64,000 nucleotides of DNA from Bordetella parapertussis (GTDB taxonomy: Bacteria > Pseudomonadota > Gammaproteobacteria > Burkholderiales > Burkholderiaceae_C). Below, one piece after another: positions 9,476-16,463 of the stretch. The notes beneath the pieces are model-generated. The model was not told where the DNA came from. It did not search any database and was given only the letters and a program-made list of their open reading frames with translations. Position 1 is the first letter of the stretch. The number at the start of each line of letters is the position of its first letter. The translations under genes and the position numbers were made by a program. The stretch is from assembly GCA_945901125.1 (NCBI GenBank), contig CAMDKD010000003.1, positions 62,001 through 126,000 on the forward strand, in the 5' to 3' direction.

Positions 9476-9706
9476 CTAGGCACCAGCTGGTATCCATTTA
9501 CCCAAGTGTTTTACCTTGACGGGCAATTGCTGCCATTGGCTGGGCAATGTCTTAATGGTTTTGGCTTGCAAGGGTTTAGATAAATACAGCACCAGCACCG
9601 GGTGCCCGTCTTCCTCGCCAACCCCTACGCTAGAGAACCACGCATAACCGCTCAACTCGCTGCCTAAGGAGCGGGCTGCTTGGATGAGCTTTGGATCAGA
9701 TGCCAT
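9476..9706 (-). CDS. Small protein of unknown function, 76 residues
   Basis: Not recognised. The sequence MASDPKLIQAARSLGSEL... ends KHLGKWIPAGA. It is mixed alpha/beta in character, rich in Lys, Leu and Pro, with no membrane segment or signal. It lies between the deaminase-fusion gene and hsdR on the same strand. Its start is 40 bases beyond the TGTCGG operator-like array, so that array occupies its promoter position. No clear Shine-Dalgarno site is seen. The gap between its stop and hsdR (9367-9475) is AT-rich and empty. Confidence 0.55.
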   Translation of the reverse strand: MASDPKLIQAARSLGSELSGYAWFSSVGVGEEDGHPVLVLYLSKPLQAKTIKTLPSQWQQLPVKVKHLGKWIPAGA

Positions 9707-9745
9707 GGTTGGAAAGAAGCTCTGTCAATCCAATGGATTAGCAGA

Positions 9746-9837
9746 AATCCCGACATTTTTGTCGCTTAAATGTCGGGATTCTCCATCAAAAACTATAAAA
9801 ATCCAGAATGCCGACAAAAGTGTCGGGGAAGTGTCGG
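9746..9837. repeat. Two compound TGTCGG/CCGACA palindromic arrays (operator-like)
   Basis: Two copies of the same arrangement lie about 61 bp apart. The first is CCGACA-N4-TGTCGC-N6-TGTCGG (9750-9776), the second CCGACA-N4-TGTCGG-N5-TGTCGG (9811-9837), and both continue into GATTC. In the first copy the outer halves also form a 13-bp inverted repeat (9746-9758 with 9768-9780). The array fills the gap between the deaminase-fusion gene and the 76-residue gene. It resembles clustered operator sites; the neighbouring winged-helix protein is the obvious candidate binder. Confidence 0.75.
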
Positions 9838-9840
9838 GAT

Positions 9841-11328
9841 TCATTTATTGGAATTACGGACTTTGTATTGGGCTGCACGCCCCAACGCAAGCCGTTCAAC
9901 TAGGTGGTTGTCAACAAGCTTTTTTAGAATTCGTTGGACTTTGCGTTCATCAAAACCCAAATCACGTACAACATCCGAACTACGAACAGTTTGCCTGGTA
10001 AAAATTAGCTGTAACGTCGCTTTTTCATCTGCATTCAACTTCTCGATTGCGACTGTTCCCATAGCTTGCATTGCACCTTTTGTGGAGCGGTACAGTGTCA
10101 ACACTAAATATGGGTTGTCCCATGAATATTGAGGCTGGGGAAGACCAATCGCAGTTGATTGAGTTTTCATTGACTTCAAGCCGAGACCTCGTTCCTCAGC
10201 GAGCCCCATCTTTGCAAAAACATAATGAAGAATCGCATTGCGGCTTAGCATTGGGGCAGAGAAGTTTTGTAACTGCTCCAAAGTTATAGGGGAAATTGGT
10301 TCGCCAGGGCTCTTGATGATGATGCTGTCAGGGGTAACGATCAAATGACACTTAGCACCATCAATGTCGTAGTTACGGTGCACGAGGGCATTGATAACTC
10401 CTTCTCGGACCAATTGATACCATCCGTCCGTCAAATTCGCGCGATGAGCGATGCTCCGGTCAATTGGGTTAGGTAGTTTTTCCCTGAGCCATTTAAGTGC
10501 TTCTCTTGGAATCCATACCATAGGCCCTTCGAAATCACGCACTTCTTCAGAACCGTCAGGAAAATGAATGGTGGCGAGCAGGCCGGCCTGGGGAAATCGC
10601 CGCCTTATATGATTGCCGAAAAGCAAGAACCCGAATGGAGTGGGCTTTGGCTCAGTTACCTCACCTTCATATACACCCTGTTCAATAAGAATTCGATTGA
10701 ATGCATGTGAACCGACTAAGGCATTAATTCCTAACCGCTCCCTGTAATCAGTGATTGCAGGAATAGATAAGTCACCTATTGCTATAGAAACTTTAGATTG
10801 CTTGAACTTTGACGCTTCAACCGGTGCGTGATTCTCATCACTTGGAAGTTCACTTACCCAGTTAAAAAAATCTGTGTTTGCGCTACGAATTTGCTCTTGG
10901 AATTCGCGCTCAAACATTTGGATTTTGACACCATGATTACGAAGATACGCCATGCCCTGACCACTAACGTTGGGATGATCATCTTCGATACCAACATATA
11001 CCGTTTTGATACGCGCGCTCACAATATGTTTGGCACATCCACGTTTAGGTGCATTACGATGCAAACACGGCTCCAGAGTCGTAAACAAAATACAGTCATC
11101 AAGCCGCTCGCCAATGCACTTGCGCTCAATCAAGGTAAATTCAGCATGATTTCCATCACGAAGTTCGCCTCGCGATGCGGTTACATACGTGCCATCAGCC
11201 CGAACGAGAACGGCACCAACTTTTATGTTCGGCCTGCCGTCCAATCTGGGTTCAGGCACAGATTCATTCATTACCTGAATAGCCTTTTCCATCATTGCAC
11301 GGATATTAATTTTTGGTTTATTTGCCAT
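9841..11328 (-). CDS. RibD-like deaminase fused to GHKL ATPase (HATPase_c_4) and winged-helix domain
   Basis: A 495-residue three-part protein. Residues about 10-140 are a zinc deaminase domain with His61-Ala-Glu63, Pro87-Cys88 and Cys98; the stretch TTLEPCLH...GIEDDHPNVSGQGMAYL closely resembles the RibD deaminase half. Residues about 200-415 match the COG2865-type regulators: PFGFLLFGNHIRRRFPQA, an N-box EGVINALVHRNY (309-320) and a G-box EERGLGL (378-384). Residues about 430-490 form a winged helix. In COG2865 proteins the N-terminal domain is normally Schlafen/AlbA_2; here a deaminase replaces it. The position inside a type I restriction operon suggests a defence or nucleotide-sensing role (inference). 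Base composition is visibly more AT-rich than the photosynthesis genes. It starts 44 bp after hsdS. Confidence 0.85.
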   Translation of the reverse strand: MANKPKINIRAMMEKAIQVMNESVPEPRLDGRPNIKVGAVLVRADGTYVTASRGELRDGNHAEFTLIERKCIGERLDDCILFTTLEPCLHRNAPKRGCAKHIVSARIKTVYVGIEDDHPNVSGQGMAYLRNHGVKIQMFEREFQEQIRSANTDFFNWVSELPSDENHAPVEASKFKQSKVSIAIGDLSIPAITDYRERLGINALVGSHAFNRILIEQGVYEGEVTEPKPTPFGFLLFGNHIRRRFPQAGLLATIHFPDGSEEVRDFEGPMVWIPREALKWLREKLPNPIDRSIAHRANLTDGWYQLVREGVINALVHRNYDIDGAKCHLIVTPDSIIIKSPGEPISPITLEQLQNFSAPMLSRNAILHYVFAKMGLAEERGLGLKSMKTQSTAIGLPQPQYSWDNPYLVLTLYRSTKGAMQAMGTVAIEKLNADEKATLQLIFTRQTVRSSDVVRDLGFDERKVQRILKKLVDNHLVERLALGRAAQYKVRNSNK

Positions 11329-11372
11329 ATTGTTAAAAGTTTAGTGGTTGATCTTCGGACCATCAGGATTAA

Positions 11373-12653
11373 TTACCTATTGAGTAGCATCGGTATAAGG
11401 CTGTCGCGCAGCTTAGAAAGAGTTTGGGCTTGGTTAAGGTTGATGGTTATTTGTTCATACAACGGTTTAACTTTGGCGGTGAAAGAGGCTACAACTTCCA
11501 TAGATGGCAGCAATAGCAAAATGGGCCTAAAGTTTTGTTTACTGATTTCAGGAAACGTCGTCCCAGTCGCTCGCACCTCAATTTCAAGCATATTGGTTTG
11601 ACACCAATTAAGCATGAAGTAGTTACTAGCTTTTGCATTGCTCTTCATCGCAATAAAGCCTTGATTGATAGCAATGGGCATTACTGAAATCGCAAGGTAA
11701 CCCACAGGCGCTCGGGAAGACATCAGTAAGGTGCCAGCAGGTAATAGGCCTGATGAAATTTGTTTCAAGCCTGAGTCCGTTATCTTTCGGCTTGTGTCCA
11801 GAAGAATGGGTGACTGCAAGGTTGAAAAATCCTTTGGCGTTGTCCAATGATGCGTTCCGCCCTCCCAGTAGCTAGGTACTGCCGTACTAGGCGTTGAACC
11901 TCCAACACACTCGACAACATCGCCAACTGGCAATACTTTCCACCCCTTAGGAATCAAGCCCAAAGCCGATTCCTCAAACGCATCGGGAAACAGCGCCGCC
12001 GTGTTGGCGTCCATGCCTGCGGGTAGTCGACCGTCGAGTTTGGCGCGGACAGGGTCGAAGTCTACGAACCAGCTTTTGAAGAGGGTGCGGGCCATGTCTT
12101 CCAGCTTGGCGTTCATGCGGCGGTTAAGTTCGATCTTGTCGTCCAGTGCGCCGAGGATGGAGGCAATGCGTTTTTGTTCGGCCAATGGTGGCAACCGAAC
12201 TTTCAACTCTTCAATCATTGTTTTTGTAAGCGCAGGCCTAGTTGCACCAGCTGATGCCAAAGCTAACAACATGGCTTGATATTCATGCGTTACCAACGTG
12301 TATCGCAAATAATCAGGATCTAATCTGGTTGGATTGGTTCTCAGAATTGCGACATGTTGATTTACGCGCGCCGGCAATATGTCTTTGGCAACTTTGCAGC
12401 ATCGCGCCACAGAATCGCCAGTAATATTCAGCAACACATCATCTGTTCGGAGTTCAACATTACTAAGCTCAGCGGCTTGTTTTTCGTCAATGTAAACAAG
12501 TCCATCTCGACTGAATCTATCGTTGTACACGTTTTGGCTGCGGATGAGCGAAGTGAGACCACCTTTGTATGCCTCTTTCCCGCCGCGTGGCGTGGCACCG
12601 CTGCCTATCTTTAAGCACACATCTTTTAAGCGAACTACCTGAGCATTAGTCAT
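11373..12653 (-). CDS. hsdS: Type I restriction enzyme specificity subunit (HsdS)
   Basis: Two target-recognition domains separated by conserved helices. The central conserved region reads LPPLAEQKRIASILGALDDKIELNRRMNAKLEDMARTLF, and a second conserved helix (SFTAKVKPLYEQITINLNQA) closes the protein. It dictates the recognition sequence for both methylation and cleavage. The ATG at 12653 is preferred over an in-frame codon at 12668 because it overlaps the stop of a 48-codon upstream ORF by eight bases (ATGACTAA), implying translational coupling. Length about 426 residues. Confidence 0.93.
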   Translation of the reverse strand: MTNAQVVRLKDVCLKIGSGATPRGGKEAYKGGLTSLIRSQNVYNDRFSRDGLVYIDEKQAAELSNVELRTDDVLLNITGDSVARCCKVAKDILPARVNQHVAILRTNPTRLDPDYLRYTLVTHEYQAMLLALASAGATRPALTKTMIEELKVRLPPLAEQKRIASILGALDDKIELNRRMNAKLEDMARTLFKSWFVDFDPVRAKLDGRLPAGMDANTAALFPDAFEESALGLIPKGWKVLPVGDVVECVGGSTPSTAVPSYWEGGTHHWTTPKDFSTLQSPILLDTSRKITDSGLKQISSGLLPAGTLLMSSRAPVGYLAISVMPIAINQGFIAMKSNAKASNYFMLNWCQTNMLEIEVRATGTTFPEISKQNFRPILLLLPSMEVVASFTAKVKPLYEQITINLNQAQTLSKLRDSLIPMLLNR

Positions 12654-12792
12654 GAATCTGCCCGGCAAAATTCAAGCGTGAATAGTCCAATTTCTGTGTA
12701 GAATTTTGAGCATAGACCCCGAAACTCCCTCTCCCGCCCTTAGCGACGGTGACTGGAGCCGGGGTATCTTTTCGAGTAGTCTCACCCTTCAT
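12646..12792 (-). CDS. 48-codon ORF duplicating the HEPN gene start, coupled to hsdS
   Basis: The ATG at 12792 overlaps the HEPN gene stop by 11 bases, exactly as the HEPN start overlaps the hsdM stop. The peptide begins MKGETTRKDTPAPVTVAKGG and shares TPAPVTVAKGGRGS and NSTQ with the N-terminus of the HEPN protein, then stops. Its TAA overlaps the hsdS ATG. It may be a coupling peptide, or a remnant start left by insertion or duplication of the HEPN cassette. A function for the peptide itself is not implied. Confidence 0.45.
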   Translation of the reverse strand: MKGETTRKDTPAPVTVAKGGRGSFGVYAQNSTQKLDYSRLNFAGQIHD

Positions 12793-12798
12793 AACCCA
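12692..12798. repeat. 107-bp direct repeat, copy 1 (hsdS side)
   Basis: Aligns without gaps to 13503-13609 at a constant offset of 811 bases, including a perfect 43-bp block (12723-12765). It covers the 11-bp stop/start overlap and the first about 35 codons of the small ORF before hsdS. Confidence 0.85.
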
Positions 12799-13603
12799 CC
12801 CCTCGCCCATCCCCTTGAACAATATTTATCCAAGGCTTCAAGCCCGCGCTTCGCAAATCTGTAAACCGGTCCACCGCTTGCGCCATGTGCCGCAGCGACG
12901 GGTTGAGCCAACCCAATACATCGTGAATTTGCTGGTGGCGGCTGTCCAGGTCTTTCCAGTGGATGATGCGTTCGTGATGAAACACGTTGTTGCGTAGTTG
13001 TCGAATCTTTTCCAGATCGGCCTTTCGTTCTTTACGCCTATGCAATTTTTTGGGCATGTAGGGAAACACGCCTTTGATGCCCGTGGGTAAAAAGTCAGTG
13101 CGCTGTTCGTAATGGCTTTCAAATAAGCTCGTCCAAAATCCAAAATTGAGTTTGGAAATAACTCTGTCAGGTGTGACTGATTTTTTGTCTTCCATAATTT
13201 TTTGCTTGGCACGCGTGACTTCAGTTTGTGCCCAAGGCGTTAACGCAAAGTGCGGGCTGTCATACCAGTCTTGCCTTTGGTTCTGACTGGACAGTTCTAG
13301 GTGAATCGCGTTGCGCAAGCCGATTTCGCAAAAATGCAACGGTGCGTAAAGGCTTTCACATAAGGCCATGTTCAACAGGTAGCGCGCCATGGCCAAGCAC
13401 TCTGGAGTGACTCCTTCACCGGCTTCTCCGGTGTAGGCGGCCATACGTTCTGGTGACACTGCTTTTTGAAATTCCTTAAAAAAAGCTGTCCCAAACTGCA
13501 AATTCTGTGTAGAATTTTTTTCGTTAGCCCCGGAACTCCCTCTCCCGCCCTTAGCGACGGTGACTGGAGCCGGGGTTTCTTCTTGGGCGGTCTCAGCGGC
13601 CAT
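12782..13603 (-). CDS. Abi-like protein with HEPN RNase motif
   Basis: About 273 residues. After a low-complexity N-terminus (MAAETAQEETPAPVTVAKGG) comes a helical domain that ends in RQLRNNVFHHERI. This contains the R-x4-H signature of HEPN ribonucleases and resembles Abi-family abortive infection proteins. The family is associated with RNA cleavage on phage sensing; activity here is inferred. The ATG at 13603 overlaps the hsdM stop by 11 bases, so expression is probably coupled to the methylase. The longer open frame upstream lies inside hsdM and is not used. The gene is bracketed by a 107-bp direct repeat. Confidence 0.75.
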   Translation of the reverse strand: MAAETAQEETPAPVTVAKGGRGSSGANEKNSTQNLQFGTAFFKEFQKAVSPERMAAYTGEAGEGVTPECLAMARYLLNMALCESLYAPLHFCEIGLRNAIHLELSSQNQRQDWYDSPHFALTPWAQTEVTRAKQKIMEDKKSVTPDRVISKLNFGFWTSLFESHYEQRTDFLPTGIKGVFPYMPKKLHRRKERKADLEKIRQLRNNVFHHERIIHWKDLDSRHQQIHDVLGWLNPSLRHMAQAVDRFTDLRSAGLKPWINIVQGDGRGVGYEG

Positions 13604-13609
13604 AACCCA
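13503..13609. repeat. 107-bp direct repeat, copy 2 (hsdM side)
   Basis: Partner of 12692-12798. It contains the perfect 43-bp block at 13534-13576 and spans the hsdM stop and the start of the HEPN gene. The 811-bp period equals one HEPN gene plus one repeat. Confidence 0.85.
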
Positions 13610-15215
13610 TCTCCCCCCAATTCCCTCTGATCGTTTCTTCCAGCGCTGCCGACTCGGCAAACAGCGCTTCCAGCTCGGCCACCAGGCGGGGCATTTTTTC
13701 TTCAAAGGGTTCTCCCTCGTCTTCCACTGCCTCCGCGCCTACATAGCGCCCGGGTGTCAGCACATGGCCGTGGGCGGCGATGTCGGCGGTGCTGGCGCTT
13801 TTGGAAAAGCCGGGCAGGTCTTGGTAGGGCGTGGCCGGTTTGGCAGCACGCCAAGCGTGGTAGGTGCCAGTGATTTTGTGTAAATCGTCTTCGGTAAGTT
13901 CGCGGTGTACCCGGTCGGTCAGCGTGCCCATCTTGCGTGTGTCTATAAACAAGGTGTGGCCGCGTCTGTCGCGCAGGCCGCGCTTGGCATCTGCCTGTTT
14001 GTTTTTGCTGATGAACCACAGGCACACAGGTATTTGCGTGCTGTAAAAAAGGTGCCCCGGCAAGGCCACCATGCAGTCCACCAAATCAGCTTCGATGATG
14101 GCGCGGCGTATCTCGCCTTCACCCGATTGGTTGGACGACATGCTGCCATTGGCCAGCACAAAACCCGCCATGCCTTGTGGTGCCAAGTGGTAGATGAAGT
14201 GCTGTACCCACGCAAAGTTGGCATTGCCTTTGGGCGGCACACCGTATTGCCAGCGCACATCGTCATCGCGGCGGTGCCAGTCGCTGTCGTTAAAAGGCGG
14301 GTTGGCCAGCACATAGTCGGCGCGCAAGTCTGGGTGCAGGTCGCGCTTGAAGCTGTCTTCTTGCGCTTCGCCAAAGTCGGCCTCAATGCCGCGAATGGCC
14401 AGGTTCATGATGGCCAGTCTGCGCGTGGTGGCGTTGCTCTCTTGGCCGTAGATGCTGATGTCGCCCACTTTGCCGCCGTGGCTTTCGACAAATTTTTCAG
14501 ACTGTACAAACATGCCGCCAGAGCCGCAGGCCGGGTCGTAGATGCGTCCTTTGTAGGGTGTCAGCATTTCCACCAAACAACGCACCACGCAACTGGGCGT
14601 GTAAAACTGGCCGCCGTTTTTGCCCTCGGCGCTGGCAAAGCGGGTGAGGAAGTATTCGTACACACGGCCTAGCAAGTCCACCGAGCGATGGGTTTGCTCG
14701 CCCTCGGTGGCGGCAGCCAGCTCGATGGTGGCGATCAGGTCTATCAACTCACCCAGACGCTGTTTGTCCAGCGCGGGACGGGCATAGTCTTTGGGCAGCA
14801 CGCCTTTGAGGCGCGGGTTGTCGCGCTCAATGGCGACCATGGCATCGTCTATCAGTTTGCCGATGGATGGCAGTTTGGCGCTGGCTTGCAAGTGGCTCCA
14901 GCGTGCCGCTTGCGGCACCCAAAACACGTTTTCAGCGCGGTATTCGTCAGCGTCCTCGGGGTTCGCCCCGGCATAGTCGCCAAGGCCTGCCAGCAGTTTG
15001 GCGCGGTGCACCTCAAAGCTGTCAGAGATGTATTTCAAAAAAATGAGGCCAAGCACCACGTGCTTGTATTCAGCCGCGTCCATGTTGTTGCGCAGCTTGT
15101 CGGCGGTGAGCCACAGCTTGGCTTCAAAGCCGATATGTGCCGTGCTGGTGCTGGCTTTAGCTGAGGCTTTAGAGCGTGATTCGCTGGCAGAGGTGGGCAT
15201 GGTCAGTGGCGACAT
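13593..15215 (-). CDS. hsdM: Type I restriction enzyme methylase subunit (HsdM)
   Basis: N6-adenine methyltransferase. An N-terminal helical HsdM domain (LWLTADKLRNNMDAAEYKHVVLGLIFLKYISDSF) precedes FYTPSCVVRCLVEML, the SAM-binding motif DPACGSGGMF and the catalytic NPPF (VLANPPFNDSDW). The length of about 540 residues is usual. The ATG at 15215 is preferred; an in-frame TTG at 15224 and an ATG at 15200 are alternatives. It is first in the island operon, so its promoter should lie in the AT-rich gap 15216-15330, where I could not fix clear boxes. Confidence 0.95.
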   Translation of the reverse strand: MSPLTMPTSASESRSKASAKASTSTAHIGFEAKLWLTADKLRNNMDAAEYKHVVLGLIFLKYISDSFEVHRAKLLAGLGDYAGANPEDADEYRAENVFWVPQAARWSHLQASAKLPSIGKLIDDAMVAIERDNPRLKGVLPKDYARPALDKQRLGELIDLIATIELAAATEGEQTHRSVDLLGRVYEYFLTRFASAEGKNGGQFYTPSCVVRCLVEMLTPYKGRIYDPACGSGGMFVQSEKFVESHGGKVGDISIYGQESNATTRRLAIMNLAIRGIEADFGEAQEDSFKRDLHPDLRADYVLANPPFNDSDWHRRDDDVRWQYGVPPKGNANFAWVQHFIYHLAPQGMAGFVLANGSMSSNQSGEGEIRRAIIEADLVDCMVALPGHLFYSTQIPVCLWFISKNKQADAKRGLRDRRGHTLFIDTRKMGTLTDRVHRELTEDDLHKITGTYHAWRAAKPATPYQDLPGFSKSASTADIAAHGHVLTPGRYVGAEAVEDEGEPFEEKMPRLVAELEALFAESAALEETIRGNWGEMGYGR

Positions 15216-15330
15216 AAACGCCAAGCAAAAAGACCATTGAAGTTAACAAAATATGCCTATTATTAATAGATCTTTTGAATCAATTAGCAGGCAATAAGTT
15301 TGCTTTTAGTTCGAACTGTTAATTGCTCAC

Positions 15331-15380
15331 CAAAAAGTAACCCCCCATGGTGCTCAGATCTGACGGAATGCGTGGGGGGT
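15331..15380 (-). terminator. Rho-independent terminator after crtB
   Basis: Reading the minus strand, ACCCCCCA (15380-15373) pairs with TGGGGGGT (15347-15340), followed by TACTTTTTGG. It closes the 13-gene photosynthesis superoperon and separates it from the restriction island. Confidence 0.7.
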
Positions 15381-15401
15381 GTTGTTATAAAAGGATGATG
15401 T

Positions 15402-16463
15402 TTAACGCTGAAACCTGTTCATCGGTATGCCTGTGCTCTGCCTTCTTTGCATCTCCAAGCGCTCAAACATATTCAACATAGATTCAATGCGCGGCGGTTT
15501 AGGCAAAGTCATTTCCATCGCAGCCTCAGCGCTGAGTTGACATTGCTCCACCAGATAGGCAATGCCTGCCAGCGGTTGCGGCTGCTGACGCTGCACGGTC
15601 ACCCAACGTGACTGCAACCAGGCGCGTGCCAACAACCAAAGCTTGCGTTTGCCACTGACCACGCTGCGATTGTTGACCGGGTCCATGCCTATGCGGCGCA
15701 GTTGGTGGCCGATCTCTGCATAAATCAAATTCGCCGACATGATGGCCGAGCGGCAGTCGCGCGGTAAATGCGCAATACCCGCCACCGATTGTTTGTAGAG
15801 ACTGTCTGCCTCTTGCAGCACGCGCTCGACCACGCGTTGCAGCGCCGGGGTACACGCAGGCGAAAGAAGCCAGGCGTCCGGGTCTATGCCTTCTTCGCGC
15901 ATCCACTGCAAGGGCAAATACACGCGGCGAATGCGCGCGTCTTCGCCGACATCGCGTGCGATGTTGGTGAGTTGCATGGCCACGCCGAGTTCACATGCAC
16001 GTGCCAGTGTGACCGCTTGTTGCGGACCCATGATCCAGCACATCATGGCGCCCACGCTGCCCGCGACCCGCGCCGCATAGCCGTGCAAATCTTCCATGGT
16101 CTCGTAACGTCGCTCGTGGCCGTCCCAGGCAAAACCGTCGAGCAGTGCATCCAGTAAATGTCTTGGCAGTGAGTGGCGTTGCACCACTACCGCCAGTGCA
16201 CGGTCTTCGACGGTGTTTTCCGGTTGGCCGGCATAAATACGGTCCAGCCTGTGGTGCAGCACTTTCAAGCTGCGCTCTATGGAGTCGCCCAAATCCACCA
16301 TGTCGTCTGCCACGCGACAAAACGCGTACAAGGCAATCGCTGCATCGCGTATGCGCTTGGGTAATAAGCGACTGGCGGCAAAAAAAGTTTTAGAGCCGCC
16401 GCGCATCATCTCGACGCAAGCGGCCAGGTCGCGGTCGGCCTGGTCAGTGAAAGGCAAGGGCAT
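15402..16463 (-). CDS. crtB: Phytoene synthase
   Basis: Condenses two geranylgeranyl diphosphates to phytoene, the first committed carotenoid step. The squalene/phytoene synthase fold shows both Asp-rich metal sites: DDMVD near residue 53 and NIARDVGED near 167. The length of 353 residues is normal with a slightly extended C-terminus. It overlaps the end of crtI by 20 bases and is the last gene of the superoperon, ahead of the terminator. Confidence 0.95.
   Translation of the reverse strand: MPLPFTDQADRDLAACVEMMRGGSKTFFAASRLLPKRIRDAAIALYAFCRVADDMVDLGDSIERSLKVLHHRLDRIYAGQPENTVEDRALAVVVQRHSLPRHLLDALLDGFAWDGHERRYETMEDLHGYAARVAGSVGAMMCWIMGPQQAVTLARACELGVAMQLTNIARDVGEDARIRRVYLPLQWMREEGIDPDAWLLSPACTPALQRVVERVLQEADSLYKQSVAGIAHLPRDCRSAIMSANLIYAEIGHQLRRIGMDPVNNRSVVSGKRKLWLLARAWLQSRWVTVQRQQPQPLAGIAYLVEQCQLSAEAAMEMTLPKPPRIESMLNMFERLEMQRRQSTGIPMNRFQR

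Noticed and set aside
9684..10001. Plus-strand open frame with VGEVSG-like repeats, reminiscent of linkers in ATP-binding regulators
   Set aside because: It runs antisense through the end of the deaminase-fusion gene and its repeat character comes from the TGTCGG operator array. No start signal or domain is visible.
5526..15215. Calling the restriction region an integrated mobile element
   Set aside because: It has island-like content and AT-richer parts, but no integrase, tRNA junction or flanking direct repeat supports defined boundaries.
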